Shown here piece by piece: positions 1-8,856 of a stretch of 64,000 nt of DNA (position 1 is the first letter of the stretch; each line of letters opens with the position of its first letter). Made by a program: the position numbers and the translations under genes. The DNA lies in contig NZ_JALKIM010000006.1 in NCBI RefSeq assembly GCF_023050945.1, positions 28,365 through 92,364 on the forward strand, read 5' to 3'. The notes under the pieces were generated by a model. The model made no database searches. It worked only from the letters and a program-made list of their open reading frames with translations, and was not told where the DNA came from. The stretch comes from Anaerobiospirillum sp. NML120448 (lineage in GTDB: Bacteria > Pseudomonadota > Gammaproteobacteria > Enterobacterales > Succinivibrionaceae).

Positions 1-686
1 GCATCTGCGCTATAGTCAAGCATGTCATCTTTGATTTGGAAGGCAATACCTAGTTGGCGACCATATTCACGTAAAGGCTCAATTAAATTATTGTCCTCTT
101 TAATAAAGATGGCAGGGGCTGAGGCTGCTAGCTCAAAGAGTACACCTGTTTTGGCATAAATGGTTTTGTAGTAGGTGTCTAAAGACAGATTGATATCGCC
201 TTCGTTCTCGAGCTGATAAAGCTCTCCTACCACCAGCTGACTTAAGGTGTGGTTAAGGGCAATAATAATGTCAAAGTCGTGTGCTTTTTCTAATAAATTG
301 AAGCAACGGGTAAACATATAATCGCCAGCTAAGACAGCAGCATGGTTACCATCAGTTTCATTTAAAGTTGGCTTGCCACGACGTAAAGGGGCCTTATCAA
401 TTACATCATCATGAATTAAAGTTGCTGCATGTAAGGTTTCAATGGCCGCACCAATATGACAGACCTTATCTAAATGTAGTTCTTTATTAAAGTGAGGTAA
501 TGCATAAGCGCTAAATAAAGTAATACGAGGTCTAACTCGCTTACCACCAGCATTGATCACATATTGGCACATAGCATTTACATGTGTTTCCAAGTGGTGA
601 TCAGTGTAAGTTGCGTTTAATAATTCCTCAACCCTATCTAGGCTTGGGCAGTCTAATTTGTTGCTCGCCTGAGAGTGTGCCGCCAT
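1..686 (-). CDS. ispB: Octaprenyl diphosphate synthase, 3' end cut off by window edge
   Basis: Trans-polyprenyl synthase that extends farnesyl diphosphate with isopentenyl diphosphate to make the quinone side chain. My own minus-strand translation from the ATG at 686 (AGGA ribosome site upstream) gives about 228 residues before the window edge; the family is usually about 320. The GGKRVRP substrate motif is at residues 47-53, the first aspartate-rich motif DDVID at 93-97 and the second, KDDMLD, near 219-224. The gene is divergent from rplU-rpmA, exactly as ispB is in E. coli, which favours IspB over a farnesyl or geranyl synthase. The remaining C-terminal third lies outside the window. Confidence 0.93.
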   Translation of the reverse strand, partial: MAAHSQASNKLDCPSLDRVEELLNATYTDHHLETHVNAMCQYVINAGGKRVRPRITLFSAYALPHFNKELHLDKVCHIGAAIETLHAATLIHDDVIDKAPLRRGKPTLNETDGNHAAVLAGDYMFTRCFNLLEKAHDFDIIIALNHTLSQLVVGELYQLENEGDINLSLDTYYKTIYAKTGVLFELAASAPAIFIKEDNNLIEPLREYGRQLGIAFQIKDDMLDYSAD

Positions 687-966
687 ACAACAATCCTTGA
701 GAGTATATGGCACGTTTTTGAGCGCTGCCATCTCTAAATAAAACTATGAAATTTTAGTAGCCAAAAGATAGCTACTAGTCCTTGTACATCTAAATATGAC
801 GTTGAAAAAGTCTATATATTTTAGCATGTCTAGTATAAGTTTAACGGATCGCTCTTGCTTTGCTTTGGCTTTTAGGCTGCAATTTGTTTGCAACTGACAA
901 ATTACTGACTTGACTTATTAAATATTCAAACTTTGAACTAATACCATAGAAAAATAAATTTACTTA

Positions 967-975
967 TGCTATAAT
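967..975 (+). promoter_or_regulatory. Extended -10 promoter of rplU-rpmA
   Basis: TGCTATAAT: a TG dinucleotide one base before a perfect TATAAT hexamer. No good -35 lies 16-18 bases upstream, which is normal for extended -10 promoters. It predicts a start near 982 and a leader of about 330 nt. Confidence 0.6.
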
Positions 976-1270
976 TTTGCGGTTTTGAAAGTCGATATAT
1001 TTGACTTTTTATATACTGAGTGTGTAAAATATGCGCTCACTATATTTGACCTAACAAAAGGCCCTGATTCCATGCGAGTCAAGTTCTTGGTCGAAAGGCT
1101 AGATGGTTTGAGATTATTAAAAAACCATTAAACAACCTACGTTAAGCCTCTTAAAGCTTCGTTAAGAGGGTGCTCTTAAAGCTTTAACTTACAGAGTGTT
1201 TCGTCTTGGTTGCCATCCATTTACTTTACGTTTGGATGTACCTTTGTTAGTGATTGATGAATTGATTTGA

Positions 1271-1306
1271 GCGGGAGCACAAACTCCTGCGTTCAAACGG
1301 AGTTTG
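1271..1306 (+). promoter_or_regulatory. Candidate two-state hairpin switch over the rplU ribosome binding site
   Basis: Seen directly: 1280-1287 (CAAACTCC) is perfectly complementary to 1299-1306 (GGAGTTTG), an 8-bp stem with an 11-nt loop that buries the GGAG ribosome site (1299-1302) ahead of the ATG at 1310. Bases 1271-1277 (GCGGGAG) can instead pair with 1284-1290 (CTCCTGC), a 7-bp stem with one G-U pair, which would free the site. The two stems share 1284-1287 and cannot coexist. Translational autoregulation by L21 or another ligand is inferred. Confidence 0.55.
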
Positions 1307-1309
1307 AGC

Positions 1310-1621
1310 ATGTACGCAGTTATTTTTTGCGGTGGCAAACAGCACAAGGTCAGCGAGGGTGAAAAGCTTCGTGTTGATCTTTTAAACAAGGAAGCCGGCA
1401 GCACTGTCGAGTTAGACAAAGTGCTCTTAATTTCTGATGGCACCAACGTTAAGGTTGGCGCTCCATACATTGACGGTGCTAAGGTTACCGCCACTGTATT
1501 AGGCGAGGTTGCAGGCGAGAAGATTAAGATCGTTAAGTTCCGTCGTCGTAAGCACCATCAGAAGGTTACTGGCCACCGTCAGTGGTTTACCGAATTACAG
1601 ATTACCGGTATTACCGGTTAG
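1310..1621 (+). CDS. rplU: 50S ribosomal protein L21
   Basis: Large-subunit ribosomal protein that binds 23S rRNA near L20. The product is 103 residues, the E. coli length, and starts [14 protein letters not shown], matching the family N-terminus. I chose the ATG at 1310 over the in-frame TTG at 1304 because GGAG (1299-1302) is 7 nt from the ATG but only 1 nt from the TTG, and L21 begins MYAV. rpmA follows 12 nt downstream in the same operon. The 5' leader contains a hairpin that would cover this ribosome site, so translational control is likely. Confidence 0.97.
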   Translation: MYAVIFCGGKQHKVSEGEKLRVDLLNKEAGSTVELDKVLLISDGTNVKVGAPYIDGAKVTATVLGEVAGEKIKIVKFRRRKHHQKVTGHRQWFTELQITGITG

Positions 1622-1633
1622 GAGTAAGAATCC

Positions 1634-1900
1634 ATGGCACACAAGAAAGCCGGTGGTTCCGTTCGTAACGGTCGCGATTCCCAGGCCCAACGTCTTGGTG
1701 TAAAGCGTTATGCAGGTGAGTTAGTTAATGCAGGCAGCATCATTGTTCGTCAGCGTGGCACTCACTTCCACCCAGGTGCAAACGTAGGTATCGGCAAGGA
1801 CGACACCTTATTTGCTAAGAAGACTGGTAAGGTTTCTTTCGTAACTCGTGGTCCTAAGGGTCGCAAGTACGTAACCATCATCGCTGAAGACGCTGCTTAG
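1634..1900 (+). CDS. rpmA: 50S ribosomal protein L27
   Basis: Ribosomal protein whose N-terminal tail reaches the peptidyl-transferase centre. The 88 residues begin [16 protein letters not shown], the classic L27 start with no cleavable Firmicutes-type extension, and keep the conserved KRYAGE and [10 protein letters not shown] blocks. A clear AGGAG sits 5' of the ATG. Cotranscribed with rplU (12-nt gap) and followed by a strong hairpin at 1946-1985, so rplU-rpmA is probably a two-gene operon separate from obgE, though readthrough is possible. Confidence 0.97.
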   Translation: MAHKKAGGSVRNGRDSQAQRLGVKRYAGELVNAGSIIVRQRGTHFHPGANVGIGKDDTLFAKKTGKVSFVTRGPKGRKYVTIIAEDAA

Positions 1901-1945
1901 TCTTTATTGATGGTTAGCTCAAAGTTAATTTTGAGTAGAAACTGA

Positions 1946-1985
1946 CAAAAGGCCTGCATCACCTCAAGGTGGCGCGGGCCTTTTG
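1946..1985 (+). terminator. Terminator hairpin after rpmA
   Basis: CAAAAGGCC at 1946-1954 pairs with GGCCTTTTG ending at 1985; an inner CACC-TCAA-GGTG hairpin extends the stem. The uridine run is part of the 3' arm. Confidence 0.8.
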
Positions 1986-2029
1986 CGTATCATAGGCTTA
2001 TGCTTATGAGCACGATTTGGAAGCTTTAA

Positions 2030-3262
<1,233 letters not shown>

Positions 3263-3294
3263 GTCCTAATAAGATCGCAATCTAAAATTTTTCA

Positions 3295-3341
3295 AAGTGC
3301 TAAGCATATTATGGATGTGCTTAGCACTTATATTTTTTTTG
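3295..3341 (+). terminator. Rho-independent terminator after obgE
   Basis: AAGTGCTAAGCA (3295-3306) and TGCTTAGCACTT (3318-3329) form a perfect 12-bp stem with an 11-nt loop, followed by a run of eight T at 3333-3340. Confidence 0.9.
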
Positions 3342-3404
3342 CATGCTTATAATTTATTTTTAGCCTGAAATTTTGTTGCGGGCACTTTAAGCCTAGGAGC
3401 TAGC

Positions 3405-4145
3405 GTGACTAATCAAGTAACTGAACCACCAAAGAATGTATTTCGCTTTTTACCAGCTAAAGACTGTACTTTATCCATGGTAGTAGCCATGGGTCTTGAT
3501 AGAGCCATTGGCGAGCGTGGTACTATGCCTTGGTATTTACCAGCCGATCTTAAGCACTTCAAACAAGTTACTCTTCAAAGCTGTGTCATTATGGGAAGAC
3601 GTACTTTTGAGTCTATTGGTCGTCCTTTGCCTATGCGCCGCAATATTGTGATTACCTCCAGCGCCCAATTAAAGGAACGCAATGATATTGAAGTAGCCTC
3701 TTCTTTTCAAGAAGCTCTATCCATGGCCAAAGATAAGCTTAAAGCTGCCGAGCACTATGATAATTTAAACTCTGACGTGCCTGTAGTTGACTGCGAGTAT
3801 AACAAGATCTTTATTATTGGCGGAGCTGCGCTGTTTGAAGAGGGGTTAAAGGTAGTTAATGAGCTGATTATTACTAAGATTAGAGCCTCCTTCCCTTGTG
3901 CTGACACTCATTTTCCTGACTTTAACCAATATGGTTATTTCATTTTGCAAGAGCAAAAGCCTTTTGTGAATGACTATAAAGCTTTTTATTTCTGTAAAGC
4001 TGAGCAACCAAGTGGTTTTGCCCAAGAGATACCAGAATTTGATGAAGAAGAGGTTTTGGTAGATGAGCAGGATAATTTGATGAAGGTGGATAATATCCAC
4101 AATGGCTTAGCCTTTAGCTATTTAACCTACGAGCGCATCAGCTAA
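3405..4145 (+). CDS. folA: Dihydrofolate reductase with extra insertions
   Basis: Reduces dihydrofolate to tetrahydrofolate with NADPH. DHFR landmarks are clear: the MPWYLPADL region carrying the catalytic Asp, VIMGRRTFESIGRPLP for NADPH binding, FIIGGAALFE, and DTHFPDF. GTG start with TAGGAG upstream. The protein is 246 residues against about 160 in E. coli. The extra length is an N-terminal extension of about 20 residues, a ~20-residue insertion before the IIGG strand, and an acidic ~50-residue insertion (about 180-230) between the last two beta strands. The final strand, AFSYLTYER, is present, so this is insertion rather than readthrough. Convergent with apaH as in E. coli. Confidence 0.92.
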   Translation: MTNQVTEPPKNVFRFLPAKDCTLSMVVAMGLDRAIGERGTMPWYLPADLKHFKQVTLQSCVIMGRRTFESIGRPLPMRRNIVITSSAQLKERNDIEVASSFQEALSMAKDKLKAAEHYDNLNSDVPVVDCEYNKIFIIGGAALFEEGLKVVNELIITKIRASFPCADTHFPDFNQYGYFILQEQKPFVNDYKAFYFCKAEQPSGFAQEIPEFDEEEVLVDEQDNLMKVDNIHNGLAFSYLTYERIS

Positions 4146-4317
4146 GCCACAGCAGCGCTGCGCTGTGCGTAGCTTAGCTGCGCTTAGCTACGCTTGCTTG
4201 CTTGCGCCTTATGGGCCAAGGCTTTAACCTTAGCCCAAAGGAGCAAGCTAGCATATGCGCTAGTGCGCAAGCTTGCATGCTAGTGCGTAAGCACTAGCTT
4301 TAGCTTAGCTTAGCTTG
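4146..4317. repeat. GC-rich palindromic repeat island between folA and apaH
   Basis: About 170 bases built from short degenerate words such as AGCTTAGCT, GCTTGC, GCTAGTGCG and AGCGCTGCGCT, many self-complementary. One hairpin is GGGC...GCCC at 4213-4236 with an inner AAGG/CCTT. It separates two convergent genes and may serve as a terminator on both strands, but no long T run is present. Confidence 0.7.
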
Positions 4318-5160
4318 CTAGATAGAGGCATAGCCTACTGATTTTACTGAGAAGAAATGGTCATCCTCAAAGCGCCAAGCAGTTAAGCGATCGCCCCAAA
4401 CACATCCAGTATCGAGAGCTCTAATGTTGGTGACATTACATTTGGCATTTAAAGCAGCCCAATGACCGAATACGAGCTTATAGGGCTTATTTTTATAAAC
4501 TATAGGCTGGCTTAGTTTAAACCATGGGGTAAGTCCCTGATTGGTTACTAAATCAGGATTAACTGCGCTATTTTTATAGTCTAAAGAGCAATCTTTATAA
4601 CACAGGCGCATTCTAGTAAAGGCATTAAGAGCAAAACGCCAGCGGGCTAATCCATTATTGGATAAATCATAATTACGAGGCTCTTCGCTATACATATTGC
4701 GCAATAAGATTAAGCGTCTTACAGGATCTCTAAATACTCTTTGAATTTCTTTAGACTCTTTGCGCGCTTGTTTAATATCCCATAAAGGAAAAATACCTGC
4801 GTGAGCTACAGCTAAAGCTTTAGTATCATGCAATTGTAACAGGCTAGATTTTAAGAAAAATTCGACTATCTCTTCTCTTAATTTGGACTTTAAGATCACT
4901 TCAAGATTGTCTTTAGCACGAGCCTTGCTAATGCCATAATGCACCGCTAAAAAGTTAATATCATGATTACCTAGTACTGATTTTACACACTTGCCTAGCT
5001 TTAAAATTTCTTGCATAGTTTCAACTGGTAGTGGGCCACGACCAATGAGATCACCAGTTAAAATTAAGTCATCCTTATTCTCATCAAACTTGATGAGCTC
5101 TAATAATCTCATAAGCTCATCATGGCAGCCATGAATATCTCCTATGCAGTAAGTGGCCAT
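4318..5160 (-). CDS. apaH: Bis(5'-nucleosyl)-tetraphosphatase, symmetrical
   Basis: Hydrolyses Ap4A to two ADP; also removes Np4 caps from RNA in E. coli. I chose the internal ATG at 5160 because AAGGAG lies just upstream and the product then starts MATYCIGDIHG and is 280 residues, the E. coli length. Metallophosphatase motifs are intact: GDIHGC near residue 7, GDLIGRGP near 35 and GNHDIN near 63. Convergent with folA, a conserved enterobacterial arrangement, but the usual partners apaG and ksgA are not next to it here. Confidence 0.95.
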   Translation of the reverse strand: MATYCIGDIHGCHDELMRLLELIKFDENKDDLILTGDLIGRGPLPVETMQEILKLGKCVKSVLGNHDINFLAVHYGISKARAKDNLEVILKSKLREEIVEFFLKSSLLQLHDTKALAVAHAGIFPLWDIKQARKESKEIQRVFRDPVRRLILLRNMYSEEPRNYDLSNNGLARWRFALNAFTRMRLCYKDCSLDYKNSAVNPDLVTNQGLTPWFKLSQPIVYKNKPYKLVFGHWAALNAKCNVTNIRALDTGCVWGDRLTAWRFEDDHFFSVKSVGYASI

Positions 5161-5692
5161 TAAGTGCTCCTTAAACGTCTTATCATTCAATCGATATTTT
5201 GCAAGACAACAATAAATTACTAGGCATATAGCCTGATAATTCTGTTTTGAACAAAAGATGTAATGCTATTGTTGCATACTTGAAAGAAAGTATGTTTAAG
5301 GCTGGATAACTTTTTTTGCCATTTATTAAAATTGAGCAGCACTTACACATTGGCTTTTATTATATAAATACGATAAATATCAGCAAAACCCAGAAAATGT
5401 TGTCTAAATTTTGCGATAAATAATTAAAGCCGATAGTCTTTTTGCTACATTATAGTGAAGCTAATAGCATTGATTATTACAGGGTATAAGCACATATGAA
5501 CTTAGAAAAGCTTATATGCGCTTGCACTCTTGCGCTTGCAAGCTTGTAAGCCTGCACTCTTGCGCACACAGGCACTCTGCTGCGCTTGCACTTTTGCGCA
5601 CTTGCGCTTGCAAGATTGCGCACTTGCGCACTGGCACTTTGATGCTCTTATGCTGTTGGTAAAGATTGGTAAAGTTTTAGGAAGGTCTGATT
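5161..5692. other. apaH-dnaG divergent intergenic region
   Basis: 532 bases. 5161-5510 is AT-rich and should hold the divergent promoters; a -10-like TTATAG follows TTGCTACA near 5442-5455. 5518-5645 is a degenerate repeat tract. rpsU, which precedes dnaG in E. coli, is absent. A 17-codon ORF at 5496-5549 runs into the repeat and is not convincing. Confidence 0.7.
5518..5645. repeat. Degenerate TTGCGC/CTTGCAC repeat tract upstream of dnaG
   Basis: Around ten imperfect copies of words such as CTTGCGC, CACTCTTGCGC and GCGCTTGCAAG fill about 130 bases ending some 45 bases before the dnaG start. The tract is GC-richer than its surroundings and can form several hairpins (for example CTTGCAAG). 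It would lie in the dnaG 5' UTR or promoter. Confidence 0.75.
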
Positions 5693-8527
5693 ATGCCATA
5701 TATAGTCAAAGGCTTTACGCAGGAGAAGCTTATTCCTGCTGTAGATTTGGTTAAGCTTATCAACCAATATGTGCCCCTTAAAAAATCAGGAGCTAATTGG
5801 ACAGCGTGCTGCCCTTTTCATAACGAAAAGACTCCATCCTTTTTCGTCAGCCCTTCACGTAATATGTTTAATTGCTTTGGCTGTGGTGAACATGGTAATG
5901 CTCTTGATTTCATTATGAAATATAAGAACATTGACTTTGTTGAGGCCGTTGAAGAGCTTGCTCATTATGCGGGCATTGAAGTAGAGTATGAGAAGTCAAA
6001 CGGCAACTTTGTCAAAGCAGCTAGTGATAAAAATAAGAAGTTATATGAGCTCATGGATAGGGCTGCTCATTTCTTTACCAAGCAATTAGAGCTCAACCCT
6101 GCGGCAAAAGATTACTTTATCAATCAGCGTGGTCTTAGCGAGGAATTAATAGTTAAAGCTCGTTTAGGGTTTGCTCCTGATAGTTGGGACTATGTAGAGA
6201 AAGTTTTAATTCGCTCTCCAGAGGAGTATCAGCTTTGTGTTGACTTGGGCTTACAAACTGATCGCTTTGAGGAGGGGAAACATATAAAGCGCTCTTTCTT
6301 TAGAGGGCGTGTGATGTTTCCTATTTTTGATAAAAAGGGCCGCATTATAGCTTTTGGTGGTCGTGTCTTTAATCATGATTTTGGCCCTAAATACTTAAAC
6401 TCTCCTGAAAGTCCTATCTTTAGAAAGCGTACTGAGCTATTTGGCTTATATGAGACCTTACAGGCCCATCGTAACCGCCCTGAAAAAATAGTAGTGGTTG
6501 AGGGCTATATGGATGCTATTGCCTTACGCCAAGCAGGTTTTGACTATGTAGTGGCCACTTTAGGTACAGCTATTACTCAGGTACATTTAAAAACTTTATT
6601 TCGCTTTACTGATAAAGTCATTTGTTGTTTTGATGGCGATGAGGCAGGTAAGGCTGCTACCTGGAGAGCTATTAAAGCTATTACTCCTGTTATTGATGAT
6701 CCTAAAAAGGAAATACGCTTTATTAATCTGCCAGCAGGACACGATCCTGACACTTTAATTCGTGCTGAGGGTAAACAGGCCTTTGAAAAAGAGATCCAAA
6801 TGTCTGTAAGCTACTCAGAGTGTATTTTGCTCCATGAGTCTATACTGATGGATGTTAGTGAGCCTAGCTCCCGTATTAAATTTATCAATAGCATTTTGTC
6901 TATTGTTAAGGCCATGAAGAGTCCTCCTCTTCAAATTGTTACCTTACAAATGTTGGCAGACTATGTAGGTATGACTCTCTCTACTGTGCAAGACATGTTC
7001 AACAACGATGCTATTGAGGCTAATAATGAGTTTATGCAAGCTGACAATGGTGAGGACTATGTTGCGCCTAGTGCTAGCTCCTCTAGAGATAGTTATGTAA
7101 CTAAAGGTCGTACCAATCTACCAAAATGGGCAAACAAGGGTTCATCCCCATCATCCAAAATGGTGTCCTTTACTAAGCATAACAGTAACTATCAGGCCCA
7201 ACATGACTATATTGACGAGCCTCTAAACACCAACAACCCTCGCTATAACAACGCTAACGCTCTGCCCCCATCTTATGGTCAGGGCAGCCCAATGGGCCAC
7301 CAAGCTGGAGCCATAAGCCCAGAAGGAGCCATGCCTCCAGGGGCTTTTCCTCCTGGAGGCGCTAATATGTTTCCTCCTTATGAGCAAGACTTTCAAGGTC
7401 CAGGCCCTGTACAAGGCCCAGGCCAAGGCGTTGGCTTTGGTATGGCCCAGGGCATGGGCCAGGGCATGAACCAATCTTTTGGCCAAGGCACGACCCCTGG
7501 TATGCCCCATAGTATGGGGTCAGGCATGGGCCCTGGCATGGCTTCTAATCCTGGCTTTAACCCTCAGTTATGGCCTAATGGGGGAGCTGTAGATAATATT
7601 AGTCAAGGCAACACTCCTTGGGGAACTCCTGATTACTCGCAAGATCGTAACTATACTCAAGGCCGTCAGCTTAGTCCTCAAGAAATTAACCAAGAGGCGG
7701 TGCGCTTGAGCATTGCTCGTAACCAAAATAGTCCTGCTGGTGAGTATATGTCGCTAGGCCCTAATGGTGCGCCTTTAAATGCAGGCAATCAAATGCGTAC
7801 CCAGGAGTTTACGGGTGAGTATTTTGAAGGAGGACGTGGCCCTCAAGGTAATTTGATGTATCAAAGTGAAGTTGGCCATCTCTATGAGGATGGAGGTGCT
7901 CAGCTAGCTGCGCCTAATCAAGTTGATCTCTATGAGATGAACGGCCCTAGCTTTACTTTAAGTAGACAAGAGCGTCTTGAGTATAAAAGTGTAGTGGGAC
8001 TTAACTTTACAGGTGCAGATTTAGACAGTGAGAGCTATCGCTTAATCAGTTTTATCTTGCAGTATCCAACTATTGTTGCCAATTACTACAATGTATTCAT
8101 TATTGATGAGATGTTGGCCTTGGCCAAAGAGCTTAGGATAGTAGAGTATCCTTGCTTACAAAGATTATTAACTTTGATTAAGAGTAAGCCTACTATTACT
8201 TGTGCTGGTATTGTTGAAGAATATAGAGGCACTGACTTTGAACCTTTATTTAGCTTGTTGATGAACATTGATGTTATTCAAAGTCAAAGTTCAAGTCCTG
8301 ATGCAGGAGAGCTCAATGCTCAGTCTAAGGCTGAGTATTTGGCCAATTACATTTTTTATACCTTATCTGAGCCTTTTAAAAATCGCATCGACTATTTGCA
8401 CCAAGCTATGTACAGCGGTAGCGAGCTGTCCGATAAAATGCTTGAGGAGATTCGAGCCTTAAAAAAGGTAGTTAATATGATATCAGCTCAAAGCCTAGCT
8501 AAGAACATCAGCGTTAACCCTAAATAG
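5693..8527 (+). CDS. dnaG: DNA primase with expanded low-complexity linker
   Basis: Synthesises RNA primers at the replication fork. The N-terminal zinc-binding domain has CCPFH...CFGCG (about residues 40-65). The catalytic core follows, with VVEGYMDAI, the TOPRIM acid site and CCFDGDEAGKAA. The C-terminal DnaB-binding helical domain spans about 752-944. E. coli DnaG is 581 residues; this is 944. The excess is a linker at about 450-752 dense in Gly, Pro, Met, Gln and Asn, including imperfect GMGQG-type repeats near 575-620. The frame is open throughout and both flanking domains are intact, so this looks like genuine expansion. AGGAAGG precedes the ATG. It is not flanked by rpsU or rpoD. Confidence 0.95.
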   Translation: MPYIVKGFTQEKLIPAVDLVKLINQYVPLKKSGANWTACCPFHNEKTPSFFVSPSRNMFNCFGCGEHGNALDFIMKYKNIDFVEAVEELAHYAGIEVEYEKSNGNFVKAASDKNKKLYELMDRAAHFFTKQLELNPAAKDYFINQRGLSEELIVKARLGFAPDSWDYVEKVLIRSPEEYQLCVDLGLQTDRFEEGKHIKRSFFRGRVMFPIFDKKGRIIAFGGRVFNHDFGPKYLNSPESPIFRKRTELFGLYETLQAHRNRPEKIVVVEGYMDAIALRQAGFDYVVATLGTAITQVHLKTLFRFTDKVICCFDGDEAGKAATWRAIKAITPVIDDPKKEIRFINLPAGHDPDTLIRAEGKQAFEKEIQMSVSYSECILLHESILMDVSEPSSRIKFINSILSIVKAMKSPPLQIVTLQMLADYVGMTLSTVQDMFNNDAIEANNEFMQADNGEDYVAPSASSSRDSYVTKGRTNLPKWANKGSSPSSKMVSFTKHNSNYQAQHDYIDEPLNTNNPRYNNANALPPSYGQGSPMGHQAGAISPEGAMPPGAFPPGGANMFPPYEQDFQGPGPVQGPGQGVGFGMAQGMGQGMNQSFGQGTTPGMPHSMGSGMGPGMASNPGFNPQLWPNGGAVDNISQGNTPWGTPDYSQDRNYTQGRQLSPQEINQEAVRLSIARNQNSPAGEYMSLGPNGAPLNAGNQMRTQEFTGEYFEGGRGPQGNLMYQSEVGHLYEDGGAQLAAPNQVDLYEMNGPSFTLSRQERLEYKSVVGLNFTGADLDSESYRLISFILQYPTIVANYYNVFIIDEMLALAKELRIVEYPCLQRLLTLIKSKPTITCAGIVEEYRGTDFEPLFSLLMNIDVIQSQSSSPDAGELNAQSKAEYLANYIFYTLSEPFKNRIDYLHQAMYSGSELSDKMLEEIRALKKVVNMISAQSLAKNISVNPK
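7270..7560 (+). repeat. In-gene repeat encoding the DnaG linker
   Basis: Imperfect short repeats of GGCCAGGGC and GGCATGGGCC type encode the Gly/Gln/Met/Pro-rich part of the DnaG linker. The same kind of DNA appears in intergenic islands elsewhere in the window. Confidence 0.7.
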
Positions 8528-8537
8528 CATTACTAGT

Positions 8538-8589
8538 CCTGACCAAAAGCTAAAAGCTAAAAGCTAAAAGCTACAAGCTTTTGGTCAGG
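8538..8589 (+). terminator. dnaG terminator hairpin with tandem-repeat loop
   Basis: CCTGACCAAAAGCT (8538-8551) pairs perfectly with AGCTTTTGGTCAGG (8576-8589), 14 bp. The 24-nt loop consists of further tandem AAAAGCT copies, four in all from 8545 to 8572. There is no terminal T run, so it may instead protect or process the 3' end. Confidence 0.65.
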
Positions 8590-8633
8590 GGCTAAAAGAG
8601 CTTTGGTAGAGGGCAAATATATGTGTTTTTTTG

Positions 8634-8662
8634 TTTACCTATAAGAACTTTCATTGTATAAT
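8634..8662 (+). promoter_or_regulatory. Promoter of tRNA(CAT)
   Basis: -35 TTTACC (8634-8639), 17-base spacer, perfect -10 TATAAT (8657-8662), then a GC-rich GCGCCC discriminator typical of stringently controlled stable RNA promoters. The tRNA begins at 8672. Confidence 0.85.
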
Positions 8663-8671
8663 GCGCCCTGC

Positions 8672-8748
8672 GGCCCATTAGCTCAGTTGGTTAGAGCAAG
8701 CGACTCATAATCGCTGGGTCTCCCGTTCGATCCGGGAATGGGCCACCA
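8672..8748 (+). tRNA. tRNA with anticodon CAT, probably tRNA-Ile2 (lysidine type)
   Basis: Full cloverleaf of 77 nt including encoded CCA. The acceptor stem is GGCCCAT with ATGGGCC, the D arm is AGCTCAGTTGGTTAGAGC, the anticodon CAT is at 8706-8708 and the T arm contains GTTCGATCC. The anticodon arm GCGACTCATAATCGC and the GGCCC acceptor start resemble E. coli ileX/ileY more than elongator tRNA-Met, whose anticodon arm reads ATCACTCATAATGAT. If Ile2, TilS would convert the C to lysidine to read AUA. Elongator Met remains possible. It is not an initiator: the first acceptor pair G-C is matched. Confidence 0.93.
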
Positions 8749-8771
8749 TCATCTGATATCTTATCTTGCTA

Positions 8772-8828
8772 CTTAATCTTGAGCCTAAAAAAAACAGGCT
8801 ATCTTTTCAAGATTAAGCCTGTCTTTTC
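8772..8828. terminator. Bidirectional terminator between the tRNA and the lipoprotein gene
   Basis: ACAGGCT (8794-8800) pairs with AGCCTGT (8816-8822), followed by TCTTTT; an A run upstream serves the other strand. CTTAATCTTGA (8772-8782) is also perfectly complementary to TCAAGATTAAG (8807-8817), so an alternative 11-bp outer stem exists. Confidence 0.8.
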
Positions 8829-8856
8829 AAATTCCCTTATTGTTAGATCTCAATAT

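Larger units (their letters stand above)
687..1309. other. Long divergent intergenic region and rplU leader
   Basis: 623 bases between ispB and rplU with no credible ORF. The ispB-proximal half is AT-rich. An extended -10 promoter on the plus strand ends at 975, so the rplU transcript should carry a leader of about 330 nt. The leader holds several inverted repeats: 1103-1109 with 1122-1128, 1147-1154 with 1162-1169, 1162-1168 with 1173-1179, 1271-1277 with 1284-1290, and 1280-1287 with 1299-1306. The last two overlap and compete. Confidence 0.8.

Noticed and set aside
5496..5549. 17-residue leader ORF upstream of dnaG
   Set aside because: Ribosome site is weak and the ORF runs into the degenerate repeat tract, so its second half is just repeat sequence. 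Not listed as a gene.
7223..7510. 95-codon minus-strand ORF in dnaG
   Set aside because: Shadow of the GC-rich linker repeats.
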